Shown here one piece after another: positions 55,557 through 64,000 of a stretch of 64,000 nt of DNA (its first letter is position 1; each line of letters opens with the position of its first letter). Under the pieces are notes generated by a model, which saw only the letters and a program-made list of their open reading frames with translations, made no database searches and was not told the DNA's origin. A program made the position numbers and the translations under genes. Source of the DNA: Pseudomonas sp. TMP9 (GTDB taxonomy: Bacteria > Pseudomonadota > Gammaproteobacteria > Pseudomonadales > Pseudomonadaceae); NCBI RefSeq assembly GCF_037943105.1, contig NZ_CP149803.1, forward strand, positions 2,646,001 through 2,710,000. The letters are read 5' to 3'.

Positions 55557-57269
55557 TCAGCGCGGGCTGATGTGCGCGATTAACAGCTGTACTGTTTCCT
55601 GCCCACGGTATTCGTTTACGTCCAGCTTGTAGGCCAATTCGACCCAGCGTACGGTAGGATTCGGCCAGATTTCGCGGTCTACACCGAAAGCAATGCCATC
55701 CAATTGCAGGCTGCCGCACTCGCTTTTCAGCACCACCTTGAGATGGCGCTCGCCGACAATGCGCTGCTGCACCAGCTGAAAGACACCATGGAACAATGGC
55801 TCGGGGAAGTGCTGACCCCAAGGCCCGGCATTGCGCAGCTCTTTGGCCAGGTGCAGGTGGAATTCCTCGATGGACAAGGCGCCATCAGACAATAAGCGAC
55901 CAGTCAGGTCATCCTCACACAGTTGGCGGCGCACCTCAGCATCGAAGGCGGCGGCAAAATCTGCAAAATAGGCCTCAGGCAGCGACAACCCTGCCGCCAT
56001 GGCATGACCACCAAACTTACTGATCAAGTGCGGGTGCTTAGCCGCCACCGCATCCAGCGCATCACGAATATGAAAGCCGGGTACTGAGCGCGCCGAACCC
56101 TTCAATACCCCGCCGCCGGCGTCAGCAAAGGCGATGGTCGGGCGGTGATAACGCTCTTTCATCCTCGAGGCGAGGATACCGATCACGCCTTGGTGCCAAT
56201 CGGCCTCAAACAGGCACAAACCAAAGGGCATATCTTCCAACGGCAAATCCTTAAGTTGAGCCAACGCCTCGCGCTGCATACCCTGCTCAATGGCTTTGCG
56301 GTCTTGATTAAGCTGATCGAGTTGCACGGCCATGTCGCGGGCCAGCGCATCGTCTTCGCAGAGCAAACACTCGATACCGAGGGCCATGTCATCCAGCCTG
56401 CCGGCGGCATTCAGCCTTGGCCCGATGATAAAACCCAAGTCTGTTGAGGTGATGCGTCGATGATCACGTCCGGCCACATCGAGAATGGCGCGCAAACCGG
56501 CGCGCGCCCGCCCAGCGCGAATCCGCGCTAAACCTTGGTGCACCAAAATGCGGTTATTGGCATCCAGCGGCACCACGTCGGCAACGCTGCCTAAGGCCAC
56601 TAGGTCGAGTAATTCGCCGAGGTTCGGCTCGGGGCGCTGCGCGGTAAACCAGCCCATGTCGCGCAGCCGCGCGCGCAGGGCCAGCAGCACATAAAACATC
56701 ACCCCAACCCCGGCCAGCGCTTTGCTGGGGAACTCACAACCCGGCTGATTGGGATTAACGATGGCATCCGCCGCAGGCAACTCGGCACCGGGCAAATGGT
56801 GGTCAGTCACCAGCACGGTCAAACCAGCCGCCTTGGCCGCCGCCACGCCCTCGACACTGGAGATGCCGTTGTCCACGGTAATCAGCAGTTGCGGCGCACG
56901 CTGCAGCGCCACCGCGACGATTTCAGGCGTAAGGCCGTAGCCGTACTCAAACCGGTTGGGCACCAGATAATCAACATGCGCCGCGCCGAGCATGCGCAAA
57001 CCCAGCACGCCGACGGTGCTGGCGGTGGCGCCATCGGCATCGAAGTCGCCGACGATAAGCATGCGCTGACCCTGTTCAAGGCCGTGCACCAGCAAATCGA
57101 CGGCCGCGCTCATGCCTTTGAGCTGCTGATAAGGAATCAAACGCGCCAAGCCTTTATCCAGCTCGGCGGCCGATTGCACACCACGGGCGGCATACAGGCG
57201 AGTCAACAGCGGCGGCAGCGCGCCAAGATCAGGCAGGGTGGCGGGTAACGGGCGGGCTTCGATACGCAT
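55557..57269 (-). CDS. recJ: Single-strand DNA 5'-3' exonuclease RecJ
   Basis: A 570 aa DHH-family nuclease acting in recombination and mismatch repair. Motif I GDFDADGATA (Asp75, Asp77, Asp79), motif III TDHH (Asp156-His157-His158), then DHHA1 and the OB-like C-terminal domain. Family length matches. The start MRIEARPLPA lies at 57269. Downstream and upstream neighbours on the same strand are not tightly linked. Confidence 0.96.
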   Translation of the reverse strand: MRIEARPLPATLPDLGALPPLLTRLYAARGVQSAAELDKGLARLIPYQQLKGMSAAVDLLVHGLEQGQRMLIVGDFDADGATASTVGVLGLRMLGAAHVDYLVPNRFEYGYGLTPEIVAVALQRAPQLLITVDNGISSVEGVAAAKAAGLTVLVTDHHLPGAELPAADAIVNPNQPGCEFPSKALAGVGVMFYVLLALRARLRDMGWFTAQRPEPNLGELLDLVALGSVADVVPLDANNRILVHQGLARIRAGRARAGLRAILDVAGRDHRRITSTDLGFIIGPRLNAAGRLDDMALGIECLLCEDDALARDMAVQLDQLNQDRKAIEQGMQREALAQLKDLPLEDMPFGLCLFEADWHQGVIGILASRMKERYHRPTIAFADAGGGVLKGSARSVPGFHIRDALDAVAAKHPHLISKFGGHAMAAGLSLPEAYFADFAAAFDAEVRRQLCEDDLTGRLLSDGALSIEEFHLHLAKELRNAGPWGQHFPEPLFHGVFQLVQQRIVGERHLKVVLKSECGSLQLDGIAFGVDREIWPNPTVRWVELAYKLDVNEYRGQETVQLLIAHISPR

Positions 57270-57365
57270 GATTATTCTTTAATGTGAGAGGCGGACGCGC
57301 TACGCCGAAATTGGAATATGGCGATGGGGTAAATACGAAGACCAGAGCATGCGGGCCTAAAGGCT

Positions 57366-57387
57366 CCCGGATTGCATCCGGGCTACG
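57366..57387. repeat. CCCGGAT inverted repeat, copy 2
   Basis: CCCGGAT-TGC-ATCCGGG then CTACG, a second copy of the element at 49460 with two changes in the loop. It lies in the 179-base gap between recJ and yaeQ, where I see no gene. Confidence 0.7.
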
Positions 57388-57448
57388 TGGCTAAAGGAAA
57401 ACGTTTAGCACCTGCTTTCCACCTCGCATACAAGGTATTTGCTGGGCT

Positions 57449-57988
57449 TTAGCGTTCGCCAACTAACCACTCAATCGGCAGTTCATGCTGGCCGCGCTCG
57501 TCGGTGACGAACAATTCGCCGTCGCTGATCATCACGCTCCAGTTCAACGCGCGCGGCATGTCCAACGCCAGATTGGCTAAGGCATCTTGATCCAACGCCA
57601 CCACATTGATGTTTTTCAGGCTGCGCACCGGGTCCAGTTCTTTGGTTTGCCACACCCGCAGGTTGCCGTAGGCCACTAGGCTAAACTTCTCGGTGCGGCG
57701 CGAGCACCAGGTCATGCGTTCGCTGTCTGGCTGGCCGACTTCGATCCAGTGCAGGACGCGGTCATCCAAGCTCTTTTCCCATAACGCCGGCTCGTCTACT
57801 TCCGACAAGCCGCGGCCGAATGCTAAGTGCTCGTGATAGAACAAGGCATAGCCAATCAGGCGCGCCGCCAAACGCGTTTCCGTTTCCGAAGGGTGCTTGG
57901 CCACAGTGAAACGCAGGTTTTCATAAACGCTGCGGTCCATATCGGTGAGGTTCAGCTCGATTTTGTAGGTGGTTGCTTGCAGAGCCAT
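57449..57988 (-). CDS. yaeQ: YaeQ family protein
   Basis: A 179 aa YaeQ protein, a PD-(D/E)XK-like fold of unknown function. Characteristic parts: TYKIELNLTDMDRSVYENLRFTVAKHPSETETRLAARLIGYALFYHEHLAFGRGLSEVDEPALWEKSLDDRVLHWIEVGQPDSERM, then SLVAYGNLRVW. The Glu and Asp/Lys residues needed for a nuclease-type site look present, but function is not established. The frameshifted GGDEF gene lies upstream in the same direction. Confidence 0.93.
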   Translation of the reverse strand: MALQATTYKIELNLTDMDRSVYENLRFTVAKHPSETETRLAARLIGYALFYHEHLAFGRGLSEVDEPALWEKSLDDRVLHWIEVGQPDSERMTWCSRRTEKFSLVAYGNLRVWQTKELDPVRSLKNINVVALDQDALANLALDMPRALNWSVMISDGELFVTDERGQHELPIEWLVGER

Positions 57989-58023
57989 AACACGGGTCGT
58001 CGCCAGAAAAAGTGGCTGACAGT

Positions 58024-59200
58024 CTAACGGAAACGCCGCACCTGTTCCGTTTTCTTGACGTCAGTGTGCGCATACAGATCAGCCACAACCACACAATCAC
58101 GCCCGTTATTTTTGGCTTGATACAGCGCGCCATCAGCCAGCGATAAGAGCCGCGATAAATCCAAACGCGCCGGGCTCGCGCAGGCAATACCAATACTGGC
58201 ACTCATGGTTCCTTGCTCTTGAACGCGCTGTTTAAACGCCAAGCGAATCGCTTCAGCAGCCGCTACAGCGCCGTTTTGGTCAGTCTCCAGCAGGCACGCA
58301 AACTCTTCGCCACCAATGCGCCCGAATACCTCTTGGGGTTTTAGGCTGTCGCGCAACGCATCAGCAAAACACTGGATCACCCAATCACCGGCTGGGTGAC
58401 CCAGCCGATCATTAATCTGCTTAAAGTTGTCCAAGTCGCACACCAGCAGCGCCAGTGTTTTAGGCTGCTCAGCGACGCTACTGAGCAAATCTTCAGCCGC
58501 CTGGGTAAAGGCGCGGCGGTTACCGATGCCGGTTAACGGATCGGTTAAAGAGGCCGCTCGGTAATGCACCTCAGCGCGCTCTTTGACCAAAGACAGAGAA
58601 ATAAAGCCGGCCCCAACCGAATACAGCATGCTTTCAATCAACACCCAGCCAAAAAATTCGCTGCTGCCGTTATTCAGCGGCGAGCCGGAATCAGCCAATA
58701 GGCGCATAAGATAAAACCCGCTGTGGCAACCCAGTAACAAGGTGGCCGGGACAATCGACAGGCCTTGCTTGCGTGGCATACGCAACAACTCAAACAGCGT
58801 GGCCAGCACGTACAGCAGTACCACGGTGCAGAACAGCGTTAAGCGCAGGGAAAGTGACTAAAAAAAACACGGGCCACAGGCAAAACAAACACCAGAGCGA
58901 AACGCCGGCCAACACAGCCACCCAGGACACGCGACGCCCCACAAATGCGCGCATACCGGCCCAGTACATAGCCACTGAGAGCAGCACCAACGCGTTACCA
59001 AGGACAATCGAGAGCGCGTCGATGCCCATGCCGCGCAAGGCAATTACCACAATACCGGCAGCACCTATTAACAGTGAGCTGCCCATCCACAACAGCGCGC
59101 GCTCAACGCGGCCCCGCCACCACGTAGAGATCAGCAAGCCGCCGCACAGGCTCATCACTAAGGTGTTGGCAACCACTAGGGTGGGAATATCCAGAATCAT
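58024..59200 (-). pseudogene. Membrane GGDEF gene broken by a one-base frameshift
   Basis: Two overlapping minus-strand frames make one gene. The first (from ATG 59200, MILDIPTLVVANTLV) codes for membrane helices and then runs out of sense. The second continues with the last helix pair (VVLLYVLATLFELLRM...) and a complete GGDEF domain (LTDPLTGIGNRRAF, CDLDNFKQINDRLGHPAGD, RIGGEEF). Joined, the region is 1177 bases, one more than a multiple of three. The shift must lie between about 58824 and 58858, for example in the GGGAAA run at 58848-58853. An 8-A run at 58860-58867 is next to it, but a change in that run alone gives a stop. It could be a true mutation or a sequence error. Confidence 0.75.
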
Positions 59201-59363
59201 ACGTTCGCTCACTGCATGCCGCCGAGCACGCTTGAACGCCAGTATAGCAATGTGCCTGCATGCCCTTGAAGAACGAAAAACCATGAATCGGCAGGTATAA
59301 AAATGGTTTCTGCCGGGCATCACACGCAATCGCTTAACCTGACTGAGCCGGCCGGCAGCGGGC

Positions 59364-60806
59364 TCAACAGCGTATTTGTCGCTCGCTGCCGGTCTCAGGG
59401 TCGCGGTAATCGATGATCGCCTGACAGGTGCTTAGATCAACATGCAGCCGGCAATAATGCTCGCCATGGCGCCACGCCATGGCGACGCTGCTTTCACACG
59501 ACTGATTCAACTCAAAACGCCCATCAAACGCGGGATGGCTGTTGCGTAAGCGCATCAGCTGTAGCAAGCGCTGCACCAGCGGTTTCTGCAAGGCGGTTTC
59601 GGCCTCCTCCACGGTGTAGTAGTGCCGATTCACATCACGTGCTTCGCGAGTAGCGGCGCACAGCTCAAAATCATTACAACCGGCCAGCAGCCCCACGTAA
59701 TAAACCTGAGGAATACCGGGGGTGAAAAATTGGATGGCGCGGGCTGCGATATAGGCCTCGTCATTGCGCAGCAGCGCTTCATAGAAGGTGCAAGTGAGCT
59801 GATAGATCGCACCGACGCTGTGCACGCTGACCGCCGAACGGCGCATGATCGGGTCGGCGCTGCGGGTTGATACCTCGTCGACGAGAAAACGAATTTCCGC
59901 ATCTGGCAACATGCTTTCCACATCTGGAATGCAGATGCCGTCATGGGTGTCGAGCACGGTGATCTGGTTGCGCGGGCACATGCGCAACCATTGTTTGAGG
60001 TAGCGGCTAGTGCCGGCGAGAAAGGCATGCAACACCAGCGGCGGCAGGGCGAACGCATAGGGCCGCATCTGCCGGCGCGAAATCGCATACTGATAACTGA
60101 TGTGGTCGTGCACCTCGGGCAGCATCTCGGCTCCATACTTTTCACCGGTCTCGCGGAACCAGTCGAGGATGCGGTAAACATCCGGCTCAACCAAAAAGCA
60201 GCTGCTACCAATCTTCTTGGTGGTGTAGCCAAAGGCATCCAAACGGAACAGCTTGACCCCACGCGCAGTGAGAAAGGCCATGTACCGCTCCATCAGCTGA
60301 TAGGTCAGGGGCGATTCATAGTTGAGGTCAATTTGCCGCTCTGTAAAGGTGCACCACACCCGGCAGGTTTCGCCGTTGGCCACGTGCACATCGCGAAATG
60401 GCTCCTTCTCTTTGCGGATATGAATTTTGGCTAAATCTTGCGGGCTGATCTCACCCAGCGTATCGACCTGCACAAACAGGTCGGCATAGGCTGAATCCTG
60501 GCCACGGGCGACAAAATCAAGAAACTCAGGCGACTCATCGGCAATGTGGCTGATCACCAAGTCAACACAGAGATCAAACCGCGCTGAGATACGCTCAACA
60601 TCGGCCCAGTCGCCATAGCGCGGGTCAACCTCTAGATGGGTCAAGGGCGAGAAACCACCATCCGCATTGGAGGGGTACATGGGCAACAAATGCACGCCGC
60701 CAATAGCATCGCCAAGGTGCTGATCAAGCAAGGTGAAGAGCTTACTCAGGTTGCCACCCAAACGATCCGGGTAGGTGATTAACTGAACTGCGTTACGCAA
60801 TGCCAT
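59364..60806 (-). CDS. GH13_18 sugar phosphorylase (sucrose / glucosylglycerate phosphorylase-like)
   Basis: A 480 aa retaining alpha-glucoside phosphorylase of subfamily GH13_18. Catalytic residues: nucleophile Asp190 in FRLDAFGY, acid/base Glu231 in PEVHD and Asp289 in LDTHDG. The product GGVHLLPMYPSNADGGFSP and the VYYVGLLAGCNDFEL segments place it near sucrose phosphorylases. But at positions that hold the fructose acceptor in those enzymes, Arg131 and Ala333 replace Pro and Asp. The change suggests another acceptor, such as glycerate or a sugar phosphate. Start at ATG 60806 has GAGG 7 bases upstream. No sugar transporter genes adjoin. Confidence 0.85.
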   Translation of the reverse strand: MALRNAVQLITYPDRLGGNLSKLFTLLDQHLGDAIGGVHLLPMYPSNADGGFSPLTHLEVDPRYGDWADVERISARFDLCVDLVISHIADESPEFLDFVARGQDSAYADLFVQVDTLGEISPQDLAKIHIRKEKEPFRDVHVANGETCRVWCTFTERQIDLNYESPLTYQLMERYMAFLTARGVKLFRLDAFGYTTKKIGSSCFLVEPDVYRILDWFRETGEKYGAEMLPEVHDHISYQYAISRRQMRPYAFALPPLVLHAFLAGTSRYLKQWLRMCPRNQITVLDTHDGICIPDVESMLPDAEIRFLVDEVSTRSADPIMRRSAVSVHSVGAIYQLTCTFYEALLRNDEAYIAARAIQFFTPGIPQVYYVGLLAGCNDFELCAATREARDVNRHYYTVEEAETALQKPLVQRLLQLMRLRNSHPAFDGRFELNQSCESSVAMAWRHGEHYCRLHVDLSTCQAIIDYRDPETGSERQIRC

Positions 60807-60992
60807 GCCCATTCCTCATGTGCCGGTACAACAGCCTACTGCAACGAGCAGGGTTGCCCCGACCTTAACAGGCTTAGCGGTCATGGCCAGCGCATAAGAC
60901 CGGCTAAGCAGCTTTCGACATACCCTGTACCTATTTCCCCTGCGGCCCTGCAATCGCATAGGCTTGGGCATATTTTTCGTTCCGGAACTGCT

Positions 60993-62189
60993 ATGAGCCC
61001 GAATAAACCCCTTGCCGGCTTGAAGGTTATCGAGCTGGGCACCTTAATCGCCGGCCCTTTTGCCGCACGCATCTGCGCTGAATTCGGCGCACAGGTGATC
61101 AAAGTAGAGTCCCCGGATGGCGGCGACCCGCTGCGTAAGTGGCGCAAGCTCTATGAGGGCACATCCTTGTGGTGGTTTGTGCAGGCGCGCAATAAGCAAT
61201 CGATCACCCTTAACCTCAAGCATGAAGCCGGCCTTGAGGTGCTGAAAAAACTGCTGAGCGAGGCGGATATTGTCATTGAGAATTTTCGCCCCGGCGTCCT
61301 GGAAAAGCTCGGCTTGGGCTGGGAAATGCTGCATGCACTGAACCCCAAGCTGGTGATGGTGCGCCTCTCCGGCTTCGGCCAAACCGGGCCGATGAAGGAG
61401 CAGCCGGGCTTTGGTGCAGTGGGCGAGTCCATGGGTGGGCTGCGTTATATCACTGGTTTTACCGATCGCCCGCCAGTGCGCACCGGTATCAGCATCGGTG
61501 ACTCGATCGCCGCGCTGTGGGGCGTAATCGGCGCATTGATGGCGCTGCGCCACCGTGAAGTGAATGGCGGCAGCGGCCAAGTGGTCGATGTGGCGCTGTA
61601 TGAGGCGATTTTCGCCATGATGGAGTCCATGGTGCCGGAATTTGATGTATTCGGCTTTATCCGCGAGCGCAGCGGCAACATCATGCCCGGCATCACGCCC
61701 TCCTCGATCCACACCAGCAGCGACGGCAAGCACATCCAGATTGGCGCCAACGGCGACGCGATCTTCAAACGCTTTATGCAGGCCATCGGCCGCAATGATC
61801 TTGCGGCTGCGCCGGACCTCGCCAGCAACGATGGTCGCGACGCACGCCGTGATGAGCTGTATGGGGTGATCGATCGCTGGGTCGCTTCGTTGCCACTGGA
61901 GCAGGTGCTGGCGGCCTTAAATCAAGCCGAAGTGCCCGCCAGCAGGATCTTCAGCGCTGAGGACATGTTCCACGATCCGCAATTTCTCGCCCGCGAAATG
62001 CTGCTGGCGGCCAAGCTGCCTGACGGCAAAGCCTTCAAGATGCCCGGCATCGTGCCCAAACTCTCCGAAACGCCGGGCGGCGTGGACTGGGTCGGCCCGC
62101 AACTGGGTGAACACAACCAAGCGGTGCTCAATGCCCTCGGCTACAGCGATGCGCAAATCGCTGAATTGAAAGCGCTCGGCGCCATCTAG
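60993..62189 (+). CDS. CaiB/BaiF family CoA transferase (class III)
   Basis: A 398 aa class III CoA transferase. It probably moves CoA between two organic acids by a catalytic Asp; Asp170 in ISIGDSIAALWG is the candidate. Opening PLAGLKVIELGTLIAGPFAARICAEFGAQVIKVESPDGGDPLRKW and NKQSITLNLKHEAG are typical. A GGG/GGGG loop is not evident, and substrates are not clear. It is divergent from the phosphorylase gene and ends against thrC, separated by a terminator. Confidence 0.92.
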   Translation: MSPNKPLAGLKVIELGTLIAGPFAARICAEFGAQVIKVESPDGGDPLRKWRKLYEGTSLWWFVQARNKQSITLNLKHEAGLEVLKKLLSEADIVIENFRPGVLEKLGLGWEMLHALNPKLVMVRLSGFGQTGPMKEQPGFGAVGESMGGLRYITGFTDRPPVRTGISIGDSIAALWGVIGALMALRHREVNGGSGQVVDVALYEAIFAMMESMVPEFDVFGFIRERSGNIMPGITPSSIHTSSDGKHIQIGANGDAIFKRFMQAIGRNDLAAAPDLASNDGRDARRDELYGVIDRWVASLPLEQVLAALNQAEVPASRIFSAEDMFHDPQFLAREMLLAAKLPDGKAFKMPGIVPKLSETPGGVDWVGPQLGEHNQAVLNALGYSDAQIAELKALGAI

Positions 62190-62208
62190 CCAGCACAAAG
62201 CCATGAAA

Positions 62209-62237
62209 AAGGCCAGCTCCTAGCGGAGACTGGCCTT
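62209..62237. terminator. Terminator between CoA transferase and thrC genes
   Basis: AAGGCCAG-CTCC pairs with GGAG-A-CTGGCCTT (12 bp with one bulged A) around a TAGC loop. On the minus strand it is followed by TTTTTC, so it is a good terminator for thrC; on the plus strand the T-run is weak (TTGTT). Confidence 0.85.
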
Positions 62238-62256
62238 GTTACCTTGCCCGTAACGC

Positions 62257-63681
62257 TTACAGCGGCTTGCCGCGGTTGCCGTGAAGCGCCACAAAGTTCT
62301 GCACGGTTTTCAGGTCGTTAGCCAATACCGTACAACGCTCATCACGCTCAAACAGATCGGCCAAATGCGCGGGCAGCGCGGGCGCTTCGCCGACGCCGGC
62401 CGTGTCTATGGCTTCAGGAAACTTGACCGGGTGCGCGGTACCCAAAATCACCATCGGCGTGGCCAGGCTACGGCGGCACTCGCGGGCAGCGCGCACACCA
62501 ATCGCGGTGTGCGGGTCGAGCAACTCACCGCACTCATTAAACACCTCAACGATGGTTGCGCAGGTTTGCGCATCGTCCACGGCCAGCGAATCAAACAGCT
62601 TGCGCGTCTCTGTCCAGCGGTCTTCTTCAATGCTGAAGCCACCCCCCCGCTTAAAGTTCGCCATCAGCTCGCCCACCGCCAAGCCGTTGCGACCGTGCAG
62701 GTCAAACAGCAAACGCTCAAAGTTGGACGACACCATGATGTCCATGGACGGTGTCAGGGTCGGGTGCAAGGTGTCTTTGACATACTGATTGCCGCTCATA
62801 AAGCGGTGCAGGATGTCGTTGCGGTTGGTCGCGACGATCAGCTGGCTAATGGGCAGGCCCATGTTGCGCGCCAAGTAGCCGGCAAAGATGTCGCCAAAGT
62901 TACCCGTCGGCACCGAGAACGCGATGGAGCGCGCCGGACCACCCAACTGCAAAGCGGCGTGAAAGTAGTAAACGATCTGGGCCATGATCCGCGCCCAGTT
63001 GATCGAGTTGACCGCCACCAAACGGGTGCCCTTGAGGAAGCTCTGGTCAGCGAAGCTGTCTTTGACCATCTCTTGGCAGTCATCGAAGTTGCCTTCGATG
63101 GCGATGTTATGGATGTTGTCGCCGAAGATGGTGGTCATCTGCCGACGCTGCACCTCGGACACGCGGTTGTGCGGGTGCATGATAAAGATGTCGACGTTAT
63201 CGCAGGCCTTGCAGCCTTCAATGGCCGCCGAGCCGGTATCACCGGACGTCGCACCCATGATCACCACGCGCTCGTTACGCTTGGCCAGCACGTGGTCAAG
63301 CAGCCGACCGAGCAACTGCAGGGCAAAGTCTTTAAAGGCTAGAGTGGGGCCGTGGAAGAGCTCCAACACCCACTCATTGCCGTTCAGCTGGCGCAATGGC
63401 GCGATAGCACCGTGGGCAAACACGCCGTTCTCTGACGAGCAATAGGTCTCTTCGAGAATGCGCTTGAAGTCGACATCCGCAATGCTACCGGTGACGAATG
63501 GGCGCATCACTCGAAAGGCCAGTTCGTGGTACGGCAGGCCGGCCCAAGAGGCGATTTCTTCTTGAGTGAAGCGCGGCAGGTTTTCCGGCACATAGAGGCC
63601 GCCATCGCTGGCCAAACCGGCCAGCAGCACGTCTTCGAAATTCAGGGCCGGTGCCTGACCACGGGTACTGATATAGCGCAT
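62257..63681 (-). CDS. thrC: Threonine synthase
   Basis: A 474 aa PLP enzyme that makes threonine from O-phosphohomoserine, the last step of the pathway. The PLP Lys is Lys117 in HGPTLAFKDFALQLLG. Other blocks: GATSGDTGSAAIEG for the phosphate and TGNFGDIFAGYLA. The length suits the long form used by gamma-proteobacteria. It follows hom in the same direction with a 67-base gap, so hom-thrC is an operon. Confidence 0.97.
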   Translation of the reverse strand: MRYISTRGQAPALNFEDVLLAGLASDGGLYVPENLPRFTQEEIASWAGLPYHELAFRVMRPFVTGSIADVDFKRILEETYCSSENGVFAHGAIAPLRQLNGNEWVLELFHGPTLAFKDFALQLLGRLLDHVLAKRNERVVIMGATSGDTGSAAIEGCKACDNVDIFIMHPHNRVSEVQRRQMTTIFGDNIHNIAIEGNFDDCQEMVKDSFADQSFLKGTRLVAVNSINWARIMAQIVYYFHAALQLGGPARSIAFSVPTGNFGDIFAGYLARNMGLPISQLIVATNRNDILHRFMSGNQYVKDTLHPTLTPSMDIMVSSNFERLLFDLHGRNGLAVGELMANFKRGGGFSIEEDRWTETRKLFDSLAVDDAQTCATIVEVFNECGELLDPHTAIGVRAARECRRSLATPMVILGTAHPVKFPEAIDTAGVGEAPALPAHLADLFERDERCTVLANDLKTVQNFVALHGNRGKPL

Positions 63682-63748
63682 AGGGGCAAACCTTCGGTTG
63701 AATCTTTAAGAGCCGCAGCTGCCTGCTGCATCTGCGGCCGGAGGCGGA

Positions 63749-64000
63749 TTAGTTGAGCTGCTCGACGCGGATACGCACAACACTGCCGACCACATCTTCA
63801 AGCGCTTCAAGGGCGCTGATCGCCTTATTGATTTGCGCTTCGACCACGCGATGGGTGACCAAGATCATCGGCACGAGGCCGTCCTGCTCCTCAACCTCTT
63901 TCTGCATGATCGACTCGATATTGATCCCGCCGGCCGAAAGGATACTCGCCACTTGGGCCAGCACGCCGGGATGATCCTTAGCTTGGATGCGCAAGTAATA
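63749..64000 (-). CDS. hom: Homoserine dehydrogenase, C-terminal end (partial)
   Basis: The last 83 residues of homoserine dehydrogenase, truncated by the window edge at 64000. What is seen is an ACT domain: YYLRIQAKDHPGVLAQVASILSAGGINIESIMQKEVEEQDGLVPMILVTHRVVEAQINKAISAL. This domain normally gives feedback control by threonine. Adjacent thrC supports the call. Confidence 0.93.
   Translation of the reverse strand, partial: YYLRIQAKDHPGVLAQVASILSAGGINIESIMQKEVEEQDGLVPMILVTHRVVEAQINKAISALEALEDVVGSVVRIRVEQLN

Noticed and set aside
58860..58867. The A8 run as sole cause of the GGDEF frameshift
   Set aside because: Removing one base from the run creates TAG directly after it, and adding one leads to an early TAA; the change must be slightly downstream on the minus strand.
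62281..63342. Plus-strand frame of 353 codons opposite thrC
   Set aside because: Entirely antisense to a complete threonine synthase; no recognisable protein features.

Overview
The window is an ordinary stretch of gamma-proteobacterial chromosome, best read as Pseudomonas in the broad sense. The evidence is gene content and order: plsB near a mexK-mexJ-like efflux pair with a divergent TetR gene, then rsmJ, tsaB-adk-ppc, lysS-prfB, recJ-yaeQ and thrC-hom. As I recall it, this backbone follows the P. aeruginosa chromosome. Base composition is moderately GC-rich and even. I saw no rRNA, tRNA, CRISPR array, prophage or intact insertion sequence.

Layout. 0-4.6 kb: a small hypothetical gene, a D-aminoacylase-type amidohydrolase, an orphan periplasmic binding protein and an exported zinc phospholipase C-like protein. 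4.7-8.0 kb: a PP2C phosphatase / Ser-Thr kinase / FHA cassette on the minus strand. 8.3-14.1 kb: small conserved genes, a GNAT, a diguanylate cyclase, an exported MsrB-MsrA pair, an ABA4-like membrane protein, an exported nuclease and a CvfB-like RNA-binding protein. 14.4-20.9 kb: an LTA-synthase-like membrane phosphotransferase, another orphan binding protein, an enoyl-thioester reductase-like protein, a DUF4124-DUF1294 fusion and a DEAD-box helicase. 21-22.7 kb: the queuosine-precursor transporter yhhQ behind a preQ1-I riboswitch, then rarD. 23-26.9 kb: LysR, alpha/beta hydrolase, periplasmic cyclophilin and a FemAB/GNAT-like protein. 27-34.5 kb: a phosphate-type porin, plsB, a small gene interrupted by an in-frame amber codon, a chemoreceptor and a DUF4197 protein. 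34.6-39.5 kb: the RND pump with its TetR regulator. 39.6-49.4 kb: rsmJ, an EF-hand-like protein, an extensin-like protein, a DUF72 protein, tsaB, adk, ppc and small conserved proteins. 49.5-64 kb: a QEGLA-motif protein, a lipoprotein, lysS, prfB with its programmed frameshift, a DUF533 protein, recJ, yaeQ, a frameshifted GGDEF gene, a GH13 sugar phosphorylase, a CaiB-type CoA transferase, thrC and the 3' end of hom.

How the genes fit together. Most are housekeeping: translation (lysS, prfB, tsaB, rsmJ), nucleotide and central metabolism (adk, ppc, thrC, hom), membrane lipid synthesis (plsB) and repair (recJ, msrA/msrB). Accessory content is sparse. The observations most worth a second look are: the preQ1 riboswitch that appears to include the yhhQ ribosome-binding site; the stand-alone phospho-signalling cassette; the GH13_18 phosphorylase with a changed acceptor pocket; the broken GGDEF gene; the amber-interrupted gene after plsB; and several strong palindromes in promoter gaps. 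I did not find a convincing wholly new multi-gene system.
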